Part shown: positions 50,242 to 63,500 of the stretch, piece by piece
How positions within the stretch are numbered: the first letter of the stretch is position 1
Layout of the letters: each line of letters opens with the position of its first letter
Origin: Macropodus opercularis
Lineage: Eukaryota; Chordata; Actinopteri; Anabantiformes; Osphronemidae
Assembly (NCBI GenBank): GCA_030770545.1
Contig: CM061100.1
Location: 7,323,501-7,387,500 of the forward strand
Direction of reading: 5' to 3'
DNA: 64,000 bases
Notes under the pieces: generated by a model
Database searches by the model: none
What the model saw: only the letters and a program-made list of their open reading frames with translations
Told to the model about the DNA's origin: nothing
Position numbers and translations under genes: made by a program

Positions 50242-51360
50242 TCTCTGTGAACGTCAGGCTCCTAGTCGAACGTCTTTCCTCCTCAGATCTGTGCAGTCAC
50301 TCCAAGTGAAGCTGGTGTCTGACATGGCCCACCTGCCACCCAGAGCCCCCACCAATCAAACAGCTCGTGATAGTTTTTATCTTTGCGGAACAGCTTCTCT
50401 CTCTGAATACCCTAATAATAGTTTAGTGTCACATTCAGTTCCTCCTAGAAAGGTGGGAAAACATGTTTTCAACAACCATGTCTACAGATGAACTGTAGTT
50501 GCACTGTAGGCTCTAATAACTGCACTTGGTCACTTTGAATGAAGGCCACTGACAATACTGAGTATTAAGGAGTTCTTCAGTTCTGTGTTGCTGAAGTACT
50601 TATTCAACATGTTTCTGTAAAGTGATGGTCAAGTTCCACTTCTAGTAATTCTGTAATGGGTGTGATTATGTAAATCTGGAGACTTCTAGTGGTGAGACGC
50701 AATGAGACGCTGGCTTCCACACCGTGATGCTTGGCTCGACCTCGCTGTGACGTGAATAGAATGAACACAGCAAAGTCCCAGTTTCTATTGTAAGAGCCCT
50801 CCACAAATTACTCAGTACATTAATACAAGAACCATCTGCGTGTAGCTATAGTCCCATAAGAAATCCAGTCAGATCCGCTGACATTTGTTTTAGCACCAGC
50901 ACGACGTTGCTATTTGTGGAGTGAAATTTGTTTAAAGCTATATGTGCATGTCTCTGCTGCTTAAACTTTCAGTAACCAAATGTCACATCTAGATGTGAAG
51001 GCAGAAGTAGATCATAATAGCAGAAGCTGTAAAACTATCACATCCTTAAGCACCAAACCACAGCAACAGTTCTTCTGCTTCTGCATCGTCTCCATGTGAT
51101 AAACAAAACTGACTAACAAAACGTCATGCACTCATGGGCCACTTTATTAGGTCTAACACAGCAACTCTGACTTTAATTCTACTTTGATATTATCATTTCT
51201 CGGTTCCAGAATTGTGATAATTCTACTATATATTTATCATAGTGGGAGGAGGAGGTTGTATTTATATTATACTAGTCAGTTGGGATGATGGTTCACAGAT
51301 GCAACTAAGGCCACTGACTCCTGTAACGGAGTCGTACGAGGAAGCGTGAGGTCCCCGAAC

Positions 51361-51445
51361 TTTAGTGGTGGGTGCGTCTCATCTGCATCACCGCAGGGCA
51401 GCTGAACCTCTTCTTGGCAGCTGTGCTCCCTAATACTTACAATGA
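51361..51445 (+). repeat. Local 70-85 bp repeat, copy c
   Basis: Third copy of the block at 45651, at the right end of unit 2. It continues with TAATACTTACAAT and TTGTTTAGGTG as copy a does. Confidence 0.8.
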
Positions 51446-51470
51446 TGCAATGAAACTTTGTTTAGGTGCT

Positions 51471-54400
51471 TAATACCCAACCAGTATTTTCATCAAAGCC
51501 TCTTTTCCTTAATCTAATAAAGGGATCATTTCAGATATTTACTGACATCTAGTGGAGAGTCTGTGTGGCAAACAGAGCCAAATATTCCAGTCATGCCTTC
51601 ATAAATGTGAAGCAGTTGGTACTGTGTCAGTAATAAAGGGCAACACTGCTCAGTGACAGGAGTATCTAGTGTAATGTGCAGTATCTCACACATTCAGCAG
51701 TGCTTCTGAAGCATCTGAAGGATATTGCACCTAATGAGCGTGACTCACCTCAGGCTTAAGGAATGAGGTCAGAAGGCTACGGCTGATAACGATGTAGCCG
51801 ATAACAGTCGTATCAGACTGATAGTCAGCTTTTTTTACTTCACACGTCTTTGTTTTTCTGTTTTTGTTTACCACTGTTTTTGAGGGGGAGAAAATAAAAT
51901 CCACAGTTTAACAGCTATTTAATACTATAATGTGTCCAAATTATAAAACTGGGACACGTGAAATAAATATGATGTTTCCCCTTTTTGTCAACATTGCCAA
52001 ACCCAGAATTCCCATCAGTTTGAGTAGGAAGCAGAATCTCCCTTTGTTATGTGATTTAATGGATGAGTTATTATGCAGTAAAAGAATGTTTTCCGCTACG
52101 CCTCTGCCATAAGGGTTTGCTATAAAATGGATCAAGACTTATCTTTACATTTATGAGCAAGTGTGTCATTCCAGTAACTCAGGTGATTATGACTAACAGA
52201 AAACTGAATCCTGGCCGCAGTCATTTTAAATGAAAACAGACTTAAGTGAGGCTCTGCTGTAGGAGACTAATGACAGAAACATTGTATCGTGGTCAGATCT
52301 GTGGTTCTTCCACTTTCGTTTGTTCATCTGCTTTGCAAATTGTTGCTCTTCTTAGTGTTTGCTCAATTTCTTATTTGACTGCACATACTGCAGCTACTTC
52401 CTCATTACAGTGAAATGTAACCCAATCTGACTTTTGTTATGTTTTTTTAATATAAAAAGTAGTAGAAGTAGTTATAGTACGTTTTGAACACAACTTTGTC
52501 TGCTCAAGCTTCTTTATTGTTTGTGTAATTTAGAAGTTAACGCTTGTATCTTTGCAAACGCAATACATATTACCATTAGAGTCAGAGGACACCGGTTTTT
52601 GGTCTAACTAAGAAAACTAGCTTCCTGGAGAATGAGGGTTTTATTCTCAACATCATGCAAAACCTAGAAATAGAAAGAAAAAGGAAAGGGATTAAAGAGA
52701 GAGAGAGCGGAAAACAGAAAGCACCTCTGCTTGATACCACACAGTGCAAAACTAAAGGGTCTGGAGATCAACCCTTTATTTTAAGTATTGTAAAATAGAA
52801 AAGGTGCAGTTCACGTCCCACTTTTTTTAATCATTAATTATTATATTATACCTTTTTCCTCTTTTGACTGTGCAGAATCGTTGCCTGATTGTGAAAACAC
52901 ATTTTCCCAACAGCAGACATTTGCCAAAGACAGCGAGTGCTGAAATGTGATTTCTTGCAAAACGCGTTGACTAACGCTGCAGTGGATTTCTGCTTCTTTG
53001 TACCTCCTTTGAAGAGGGAACTGCACGGCACCAGTGCAAACCTCCTGTGGATGTTGCAAACACGATGTGATAACAGGAGCACGACCTTTTGACGTTTATG
53101 TCCAGCCGACACAATGAGCTCTGACCTAAGAAAACAAGTCATAACAGAAGAAGATTGCTGGAAAACTTCTCTGATTGTGCTTGTTAAGGAGCTGATGAGT
53201 TCTGCACACATGGATACGTGAACTGTAATCATTTTAAAGACACTCCTCAGTAAGACCAGATGTACGGTCCAGTGTTTGCAAGAGCTGTTGAAAGTTCCCT
53301 TTATCTAAGCCCTGCCTTCCTTGAACAGAATATGTCGTCTCCTTACCACCCACAGAGTAAAAGTAGATATGCCTTCGACAGTAATCTAGCATTATCGTCG
53401 CTTTTCACCGGTGACAGGTGTAAGATTTCCCAGCATGCACGCCTGCATGTTGATGTAAAACTCCAGCACTTTATCAGTAACAACTAGTATTTATTGTTAG
53501 GTTTTGTCTGTTTCTTGTCTTTGTTATCAGTGACCACGTCTCAATTTACTGAGCATCATTTGCTCATTTACTGTATCTGGTATTCACTGTATCTACCACT
53601 TTGGGTTAATATAGAACTGATCTGAACTCTTGATCTCAGCCTGTCATAAAGGAAAGCACATGCAGCCTTTGTGTTTTAGTGCTAAGTAAGATCTAAATCC
53701 ATATCTTTAGGAAACTGTGAATTACTTCCTCTTTTCAAAAACCTGACCCAAGCTGACCAGTTTGTATGTTGTAATACTTTGGCAGGATAAGAAAACAAAG
53801 AACAAAAAGTCTCCATTCTTAGTAAAAATGAAATGAATGAGGCAACACGACTTTCCCTCTACCCTGTGACTTCCTGATGACCTGGGGGCGGAGACACTGG
53901 GTCTTTATTGAATTTCCTTGTTGTTGTCATTATTATTATTATTAATAGTAGTAGTAGTAGTACTAGTATTGATAAGTATTATTTCTTCAACATCTGATTT
54001 AACAGTTCACTGATGAATTCAGGTGTCTACATCCTAGTGCCTTTCAAAGTCGTTCATTAGTGTGATCTTCTGCACATCACTATCTGATGGGTGAGCTGGA
54101 AACCACTCTTTGAATTTCATGCTCATAATATAACACCACAATTCTTCTTCTGCTTTACATTCCCCTGACGTCCTTATATTTACTGATCTTTTCCGTTTCA
54201 TTTAGTTTCATTTCCTATCATTATCTGGAGCAGTTGTAATAATCATCCGGTACGTTTTCTCTTTTTTATCCTGCTCTTTACTCCTTATTATAATAACAAC
54301 AAGAATAATAACGTAGCTGCTTTTGCTTTTTTTCATGTCTGTTATCTTGCCACTCATAATATCTGTTACACTGGTTATTTTATAGTTTCCTCAGTCCATC

Positions 54401-54540
54401 CTATCAGATAAAACAGCCCTCACAGTAAATACTAGTAATAAAGCATTTCCTTCACACACACAGAAGAAGGAAGGACCTGCTTTTTACTGACAATGGCTTC
54501 ACCTGGACAGCCCTGAGGGGCGAGGCCTCAGGGCCTCACT
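51471..54540. other. Intergenic region between the duplication and the peroxidase gene
   Basis: AT-rich DNA with no recognisable exon. The longest antisense frame (52846-53232) has no known domain or splice logic. A compound ATT/AGT trinucleotide microsatellite lies at 53929-53963. Confidence 0.5.
53929..53963 (+). repeat. Compound (ATT)n(AGT)n microsatellite
   Basis: About five ATT units run into about five AGT units. Purity is high, so length polymorphism is likely. Confidence 0.85.
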
Positions 54541-54545
54541 CTGCA

Positions 54546-54621
54546 TATAAGAAGGTGACACAGCTCTGCAAACTCCAGATGTGGAAGAGCAGCTGAAAAT
54601 CCCATTACCCCACAAACGCAG
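54546..54621 (+). promoter_or_regulatory. TATA box and non-coding first exon of the peroxidase gene
   Basis: TATAAG at 54546-54551 is followed about 30 bp later by a probable transcription start. The short exon ends at CGCAG (54621) before GTGATG and splices to the acceptor AG at 54718-54719, just ahead of the ATG. A TATA promoter fits a cell-type-restricted gene. Confidence 0.6.
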
Positions 54622-54721
54622 GTGATGATTCCTAGATATTTTAACGTTAGACTGTGCAGGTTCTTGTGCATTTCTGCTGCCATCTCTTATACTGACTTCG
54701 CTCTGATTCTTTGTTTCAGAG

Positions 54722-57700
54722 ATGCTTCTCTCTCTTTTTCTTGTGTTGGGCATCTTCTTGGTGCCCGTTCACTCCAAACCGACAGGTAAACTATGTTCTT
54801 CACACTGTGGACTTGTTTCTAATCCAGATTTCTTGTTGTCTTACACGGATGGACTGAACAGTTTGAATTCTTCTTTGCAGAACGTCTGGGCAGCCCTTTC
54901 CTTCAACAGTGCTTTGAGGAAGCTAAGAAAACTGTGGATGATGCATACAAGTACTCGAGAGAAGAGTGAGTCCATTTACAATAAAAGACATTTATAATGT
55001 GAAGAACTGCATCACTTATTGACTTAAGGACAAATTTGTGCTAATCTAATAATCTTTGTGTGTAATTGTGCTCTGAAAATAGTAATTTTTGTGTATGCAA
55101 ATCATGAGGCCTTCTAACTCACAGTGTGTGTCCAAGCTGTTTTTTCCCTGTGTGACATTTACTGGCCCAGGTGTATCAGCACTTTGGATTTTTGTGGCTC
55201 AACTGTGCAACTTTCTGTCCTCCAGGAGTCTGAGGCGAGTCCGCAGGGATGTGGTGAGTCCTCACGATGCTCTTCGTCTCTTGAAGCAGCCACGAGGTGA
55301 CACACGCTCAGCCGTGAGGTCTGCAGACTACATGGCTCAAACGCTTCGTCTGGTGCAGGACAGGGTGCACCACGTGCACAAGCGCTCCCTGAACGCAACA
55401 GGTCAGACCCACACAAAGTCAGAACGCAGTGTAACAGCTTGCTCTGGTTTTAATTGAGGCTCTGAGATTCATTGATTTGTTGTTGTTGTTGTTGTCTTTC
55501 TTTCACATTTTACAGACTTGCTCACTGAGGAGGATCTGATCAAGCTTGTTGAAATAACTGGATGCGCAGCTCGAATTCGCCCTCCTCCTTGTCGCACCAC
55601 ACAAAACGTGAACAAGTATCGCACAGCCACCAGCGTCTGCAACAACGTGTAAGTCACCTCTAGCTTTTAACAGTTTCCTGCTATAGCGCCGTTCTTGTGA
55701 AACCCATATCTAAAGGTTTTAGACCAACCACTGCAGTAGATGTGCAAACGTCCTGTTGATTTCCCCATAAGTGTTTCCAAACGTGGTGGTTTTGTGGTTT
55801 CTTTTAGAAACAACCCTCGCCGCGGAGCCTCCAACACCCCGTTAGCCCGCTGGCTGCCTTCAGAATATGACGACGGCGTCTCCCAACCAAAAGGCTGGAA
55901 CAAAACCCGAAGAATCAACAACTTCCTCCTGCCTCTGGTACGACTTCAGACACCTTAATGATTGTTACACATAAAGCACCAGCTGATTGGAAAAGCAACA
56001 CAATTCTGCTCTGTTCTCAGGTGAGACAAGTGTCCAACAACATCCTAAGCACGACAGACGCAGGCGTGGTCAGTGATGGAAGCTTCTCTCTCATGGTGAC
56101 GTTCTTTGGACAGTGGAACGACCACGACCTCTCCTTCACGCCTTTCTCCCCCAGCATCCGCTCTTTTAGCAATGGGGTCAACTGTGACGAGAGCTGCGAG
56201 CAAACCGAGCCGTGCATCCCCATCCCGGTTGGTCCCCAATCTCACGCTGTGATTTCCTGCTCACTGAAAGATTCTCCCTACAAGTTCTGAAGTGTCTTCC
56301 TCTCCAAACAGATTCCCCCCGGCGACCCCCGCCTGCCCTCCCGCCCTGACAGCTGCATCCCTGCCTTCAGGTCTGCCCCTGCATGCGGAACAGGAAACAG
56401 CGCCTACAATTTTGGCGGAGATCCCAACACGAGAGAGCAGATCAATTCCCTGACTTCCTACCTGGATCTGGGTCAAGTCTACGGCTCTGAGGAAAAGCTC
56501 GCTCTCTTTCTTCGCAACCTCAGTAGCGATGAAGGCCTGATGCGAGTGAACACAGAGTTCAGAGACAACGGCCGTGAGCTGCTGCCCTTCCACCCTCTCC
56601 AGGTGCAGATGTGTGCCACTCGTAAAAGAGTCACCAACGACACGAACGCCAGGGAGGTGCCCTGTTTCATTGCAGGTTAGCTGTCTCGCAAGTTCTGCCA
56701 CAACCAATACGAATGTGAGGCTATAATATTAACCTGGGCTGACATTTCTGTCTGTAAGGTGACATGCGCGTGGACGAGAACATCGCCCTGACTTCCATTC
56801 ACACTCTGTTCATGCGTGAGCACAATCGCTTGGCCCGTGAGCTGAAGAGGATAAATCCACAGTGGGACAGCGAGACGCTGTACCAAGAGGCCCGAAAGAT
56901 CATGGGCGCCTACACGCAGGTGGGTAAACCTGAGAGTCAGGGGTTGTTCTGAAGTACATATTCATCTTTAAAATGTTCTGTCTCTCTCAGCTGTTTGTGT
57001 TCAGAGACTATCTGCCACACATTGTGGGTGATGATGCAATGCGCAGGCAGCTTGGCCGTTACCCTGGTTACAATCCCAACGTAGACCCCACCATCGCCAA
57101 TGTGTTTGCAACAGCAGCTTATCGTTTCGCCCACTTGGCCATCCAGCCTTTTGTGCCCCGTGTGGATGAGAACTACAGGGAGCATTCTCGGTTCCCCAGC
57201 GTGCCCCTGTTCAGGGCCTTCTTCACGCCCTGGAGAATCGTCTTTGAAGGTGAGCTTTACACGCAAAGCTAAGGAAACGCAGTCGATTTGTTCTCAGCCA
57301 TCTAACCAACACTGGGATGGTCCTGCAGGCGGCCTTGACCCCGTGCTGCGCGGTTTGATCGGACGTCCGGCGAAGCTGAACACGCAGGATCACATGATGG
57401 TAGACGCTCTGAGGGAGAGGCTGTTCCAGTTTGTGCAGCATCTGGCTTTGGACCTGGGCTCCCTTAACATGCAGAGGTCACGTGACCATGCATTGCCTGG
57501 TACATCCCTCTTTTCATTTTCATCATTTCAAATTTCCCTTCCAATGTCCCTTTCATTTTTGGGCTAATAAAGCGTTCTTCATTTACTCCTCTAGGCTACA
57601 ATGCCTGGCGCAGGTTCTGTGGCCTCTCTCAGCCGCGGAACCAGGCAGAGCTCGGACGAGTTCTGAACAATAACGACCTGGCCCGCAGGCTGCTGCAGCT

Positions 57701-58708
57701 CTACGGCACACCAGACAACATTGACGTCTGGATGGGAGGTGTGGCAGAGCCATTCGTCCAGGGCGGTCGCGTGGGGCCTCTGCTCGCCTGCCTCATCGCA
57801 ACGCAGTTCCAGAGGATCCGCCAGGGGGACAGGTCAGTACACGTGTGGATGGTTCTGTGTAGACCTCCTGTCACTTGTCTGTGGACACACTAAACCTTTC
57901 TCTCTGTTGTCTGACTTTGTTAGGTTTTGGTATGAGAACATGGGCGTCTTCTCCGCGAGACAGAGGGCTTCTATCTCCTCTGTCACTTTGTCCAAGATAA
58001 TCTGCGACAACACTGGCATCACATCTGTCCCCATGGACGCCTTCAGCCTCCCCTCAAGCAGTAACCGGGTCGTCAACTGTCGCAACATCCGACGCTTGGA
58101 CCTGTCCGCCTGGAGGGAGACACCTGACTTAAAACGCTCAGGTAAAAGGCTCCTTCACGCTTCACCTAATGTGGTTTTTGTTCGCAGTGTAAAAAAAGTT
58201 TTTTCTATAACTACTTGTTTCTTGTTGCAGTCGAGAACGATACCCTTTCAAATGACATCAGTGAAGCAGAGGTCAGCACAACCACATCTGACATAAAGCT
58301 GCAGCTCATTAAAAAATGCATGACTTCAGATTGACTGAAGCTTGTTGATGACTAATCGTAGTCATTTTATTGAGTGTTGCCTTCACATCTGAACAAAAAT
58401 TACATTCACGTTGCATGAAATGTTTATAAGTACTGATTTTAACTTCTGTGTCTTCTGAATATTCAGAATGAGAACCACCTGGACCCTAGTATGAGCCACG
58501 AAGGCCTGCAGAGCAATCAGGTAATGATGAGATCAGAGTTAAACACATTCCAAGCGCAATTACAGTCACTGGGTTATAACTTATCTTGAAAAATCTATAT
58601 ACTTCAGACATACATTGGAAATGTGTAGATTTAAAGCTCGTCTATCTTGATCAGGCAGACGTGACTAGTAAGACTAGTAAGACTTTAACTTCTCTGCAGA
58701 TCCTGTAG
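54722..58708 (+). CDS. mpx: Myeloid-type heme peroxidase (mpx/epx-like)
   Basis: Fifteen coding exons join in phase to 769 codons: 54722-54785, 54881-54965, 55226-55401, 55516-55648, 55808-55937, 56021-56227, 56312-56675, 56759-56919, 56991-57249, 57329-57499, 57595-57832, 57924-58141, 58231-58271, 58467-58520, 58700-58708. A signal peptide (MLLSLFLVLGIFLVPVHS) and a basic propeptide (LRRVRRDV) precede the peroxidase domain. The distal His is in GQWNDHDLSFTP (about residue 231), the catalytic Arg and heme-ester Glu in GDMRVDEN (390 and 393), the proximal His in YRFAHLAIQPF (488), plus REHNRLA and NMQRSRDHALPGYNAWR. Such enzymes make hypohalous acids in neutrophil or eosinophil granules. The residue after the heme Glu is Asn, so MPO's methionine-heme bond is absent, as in EPX and LPO. 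An acidic tail of about 40 residues encoded by small exons is unusual. Confidence 0.88.
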
Positions 58709-59162
58709 GAGAAGCCTCCTGAACAACCAGCCCATCAACACCAGCGCCACACAGATACAATCTGCCTTTTCCATCCACGTGAGCGAGTGAATCCATCTTC
58801 AGGCCTTTTACCAAGCATTCGTGTGTTTACCAGTTCAGCGGTGCAGTGCTTTGCTTTTCATTTTCCGGGTCGCACCGTTCATCATTATATGCACTTGACT
58901 AATTTTTCTTGAAATTTGTGAAATTTTATTGGTAGTTTTAACAACTAGCTTTATGAACATGAAATGTCATTACAGCAGATCATGTAAACTCTGTTACAGC
59001 AGCCCTTTGGATCAATCAGCAGCCACTTTTATATGCTTAGGTTTTTCATTATTATGCATTATCATGAATATTTAATGCAGCAATAAAATGCAAGCAAGTC
59101 TTGAAAATGAGTCTGCAAGACTTGATTTGTACTAAAATTTGATTAATTTGTGTTTTTCACTC

Positions 59163-59168
59163 AATAAA
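59163..59168 (+). terminator. Poly(A) signal of the peroxidase gene
   Basis: AATAAA about 455 bp after the stop, followed by a T/G-rich stretch. A weaker alternative AATAAA occurs near 59082. Confidence 0.6.
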
Positions 59169-60498
59169 ACTTTTAAACGCTAAACTGTATGAATTGTTGT
59201 GTTTAATTTGATTTGTGTGAAAACATAAAACTTAATTTGTTGCTTTTAAAGCGGGCTGATTTACGACCTGTGGAAACAGTGAGCACAGAATAAACAAATG
59301 CAGCATCATCACCTGAGACAAAATATACTGAAAAGTATTTATTAAATTACATGCGTGTGAGAAAATGACATAATCATGCATTTCATCTACAGTCATTTCA
59401 TTTTAACACGTAAAATACATTTTAATGTGCTGAATGTCTCCTGTAGATGGAGCCATTGTTGTTTAATTTAATCATAATGTTTGAAGCCATTTAATCTATT
59501 TCAACAACTATGTTTGGGGAAATAGTATTTGAAAAGCTCTTCCTTCCATCAATTGTCCTGATTCTATTGCTTTACTTTATTGTTAAATGAGTCCTCTGCT
59601 CATTTTTACCCATTTGTGTTAAGTTTCAAAATATCATTTTAGATTCTATTTAGGTTTTTTTGTATTTTCTGAAAAACTTGAGTTACGGTATCAGCTTCAT
59701 GTTAAGTTACTGTCACCGGAGGCAGAAAGCTCCCTAACATGAACTAGATCCAGGATGAAGGAGAGACCAGCTGACACACTAACATTTACACCTGTAGTAA
59801 TCACAGTCTACATTCTCCAGCCCACGGGCTCCACTTTCCTTCCTGCGCTGTGGAAAGAAAGTAGTGTCCAGAGAAAATAGATGGAAATGTGGGAAGAAAC
59901 AGGATGATTTGCAGAGAGGTGATAAAACATAGACGTTATCGCCTGGTTGGCTGATTGTGAGCTTAAAGCTGCTGTAGTGTGTATTTTTCAGATCTCCTGC
60001 CTCTCTGCATGTACTGTATTACTGCTTAGGACACACTTCCCTACAGTTTTGCACAGTGCCTGCCTAATGTACCAATGTCAAGCTGGTGAACACAGTGAAG
60101 CATCTAACAAGGAGGCGAAACACATCAACAGCACGTTGAGAACGTTGGACACACCCCAAATAAAATATTGAAATTCTATGAGGCAAGTTTTCTCTATAGT
60201 GATTAATATCTTTAGTCACTTCCAACTTGACTTCAGAGATATATGAGTAACTGCGCAAAATAATGAATCTTTCATCACAGGTCCAAGAGGAGGGTGGATA
60301 ATTCACAGAGAGAGTTGGAACATCTGCCTACGTGTCTGTGGTTGTGGGATGAAAAGACATAATGGGAGTGAAAACTAAAGTAAACGTGCATGAGTCAGTG
60401 CACAATGTAAAGCTTAATGGGCTGTGTCTTGATGAGATGCTCCTCCTTCTGGTTGCAGAGGCTACAGTGCATGTGCAGACTGACACGTAGTCCACCAG

Positions 60499-60533
<35 letters not shown>

Positions 60534-63500
60534 TACAAGCAAGCCCCGGCTCGGCGTTCCAACAGCAATGGAAACCCAGTATTTATGAAACAGGAGAAAA
60601 TATTTAAATTGTCTGTTTCTGTCATCGGCTTTTCGGCTGAGCCAAACTTGGGCTTTTTTGAACAGGCTGAGTTTTGCAAATGAGCAGAGGAAAAATCGAC
60701 CAGCAGAAGGAAATGTAAGAGCGTAAATCTCACAGAGGCTGTAGCCTGATTAACAGGAGCAGAGATGTTATGGGACGGAACGTGAGGTTTAGAGGAATGT
60801 GACATACGAGTACTAGGAAGAAATCAGAAGCAGTAGGCCCACTTCACATGGACGGAGGAAAGCGTGTGGTCCTGCTTCACAGTGGTGAGGTTATGTCGGT
60901 CACACCGTGAATAATTAAATACAAATGGAAACCAAAGTGACAACTAGACTAAATAAAGCTCGTTTTGAAGAAGTCATTTTTTTAAGTTTTAAGCTGTTGT
61001 TTAAAAAATAAGCCACCAAAGGTTGCAGCAAAGTAAATTTTATGTATCAAGTATTGCTTAATAATTATAAAAGTATCTGTACCAAAAGGTTGAAGGTTTT
61101 CTCTTATATCTAGAGCAGAAAGCGCTTAAGTACAGGGTTTACACCACAGTCATGGTGACACAGTGATGCCACGGGACACTGGGTGCTGTTTGTTTCTCTC
61201 TCTGCTCAGTGACGTGTCCTGGGCACGAGGCCTTGTCGCTGCTCTCCCTCCTCATTCTGAAACTCGTGTGTGGATTTATTCAAATTCTTTCACCTTAAAC
61301 CCGTGCCCAGAAAATCAGGAATGGAGGTGTCTTCCAGCGACGTGGATAAAAGAACTCGGCTAATTCCTTGCAGATGTGTCTCCGAGCTGCGCTGCCCTCG
61401 GACTCTGCATGGAAAAAGTTCAACGACTTATGAGCAAACAACGTCGGTGACCAGTACAGCTGGTTCTGACTGTCTGTCTGGTGTTCCAGGGGAAAAGAGG
61501 CTACCCAGGAACATGTGCACATAGTTTTCACTCTCTGGAGGAACTGCTGGTATGCTGAATCACTGAAGTGCAATCAGTCCACCTCTATACAAACAAACAC
61601 AATCATATATTGGCCATATAAGTATATCCATAGCGTGTTGCTTTATTTTCACTGCAAGCAAATCCTACAATTTTAAATAAAAATAAAACTGCCAGAGGGC
61701 AACTCTGACAGCAGACGCAAGGAACGCAGGAAATGCAGAAAAGAACAGGCAGATTCATTTCGGATGTCGCTGGGTTTCATCTCGGAAAGATTGTCTTTCA
61801 TTTCTCAATTTTTGTGTGATTGAACCTGCTTTCACAAATTACTGGGCGGATCTAAAGATAACGAGCTGTGAGTGTTCTTCCAGGGTCTCTGTCACATTAT
61901 CTTGAAGTGTTTTGGGGGCCCGTGTTACTCCAACCACTGCTGATTCACTCTGACAGTTCATACAGGCTGAAATATGACCTTGTGTGACTGGACGATTCTC
62001 AAACTGGGATTTACAGCAGGATTTACTGAGCTGCCAATAAATAAAAGCCATTCTCAGGCTGTAAAGCATTTGAATTGTTTTTGACTTGATGCTTTTCTCA
62101 AAGAGTAATATTAATATTCGTTTAGAAACCATTGTCACGTTGTCCATGAAAACGTGTTAAATTTCTCTTTAATGCTAAATGCCAAGACTTAAATCAAATA
62201 TGTTAACAGTACCAAGTAATGGCCAATAGTGGCGCTGTGGAGCAGTGTTTTAGGAGCAGGTGCCTGGTTTGTTTGTTTGTTTATGCCACAATTTTGATTT
62301 TATTGAAGTGGTTGACAGGTTATAATAAAGAACCAATAAAGGTTCTAATGTTAAACATCTCTGACATTTGACTATGGAAATATTTCAGGAAGGAGGACAA
62401 ATATTTAACCGCTGTGGATGAATATTATGCTCTTTAATGTTCATATTAACACTTATCTTTTATGTGTGCACTTTGTAGATTTTAGCCTTTAGCAGCTGTG
62501 TCTGGGTTTGGTATCCGAATGACTTTCTGAGGTAGTGATCAGAAAAATCAGCCTCCTAGTTCTAGATGCTGCATTTTAGATGCGATTGTTATTTTTATTT
62601 TATTCTGTTGCTCCATCTGTAATCGCGCTTCTGTCACATGAAGTTAAAACCTTTCCGTGTTGGGAAAAGTTCTTGCTGCCTTGGTTTGTCGCCAATAGCT
62701 CTCGTAAAAGTTTGTGATTTAAAAAACTGTAAAGTTCATTTGACTGTTTGCTGTGGTTTAACAACAGTCATCCTGTGGTCAACTGTGCAGATGCTAGGAG
62801 GAACTTTATGGTTTGCCAGTTGGAGGAAAATGAAACCCTTGAATGTAGTTTCCCAAGCTATGCATTACAGCTCCAGTGTTGAGAGCAGACCAGTGATTTG
62901 ACTGGGCTGCAGCTAAAGATTCAGATTCATCAGGAGAGGACATGGGGTCAGCAGGCACCAGACACAGTAACACAGATATCACCACAGCCTCACTTTGTTT
63001 ATGGCTCAAAGAAGAATAATTGTGACCTTATAGAAGCTCACTGTAAGACGCATGTGATGAGTGTTTCACGTTTTCAGCACAGGTCCAGCAGAGACTGAGG
63101 TGTGGCTGGGGTGGAAGTGGTGGGGGCGGGGGGGGGACTTGTGGGAGATAGGTTCCCAGGAAAAACCTAAGCATGTTGCAGGGCTATCAAAGACTTGTGT
63201 TTAGGTTTCCGAGATCCTCCTATGAGAAAATGGATGAGCGGAGAGACTTCTGGCAGAGTGTGTTGCAATTTGGTTGGGAGTTCATCCAACAGTCAGGAAA
63301 AGAGCCATCGGTAAGTATAACAGATTTGGCAGAGGAGGGAAGGATGAAGATATATAGGAGCTTCTTAGAAGTGAGTCATATGCTGTGAAAGTACATCTTT
63401 TGCTGACTGTTTGTCATATAACTGTTTTGAGTGAAAGTGTCTGGGATGAGCGACAAACATTGGCCTCTCGGGCACAGCTGGTTGGACACGGGCAGGCATC

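Larger units (their letters stand above)
46323..51470. repeat. Tandem segmental duplication, unit 2
   Basis: Begins TTTTGTATTTAAGTAG at 46324, matching 41226 inside the mat2a 3'UTR, and ends after the 51361 repeat. It carries a second complete minus-strand saposin gene. It lacks about 350 bp near its left end. It gained a 441-bp Tc1-like element, about 120 bp at 48778-48898 and about 170 bp at 49688-49855, relative to unit 1. The offset to unit 1 changes from about 5100 to 4637 to 5128 to 5282 because of these differences. Confidence 0.9.

Noticed and set aside
52846..53232. Antisense frame of 128 codons with several Cys and His
   Set aside because: I considered a zinc-finger or transposase remnant, but no motif spacing fits and there is no splice or start context.
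63173..63388. Frame of 71 codons upstream of lox
   Set aside because: No recognisable family and no supporting promoter or splice signals; may be chance or an unknown exon.
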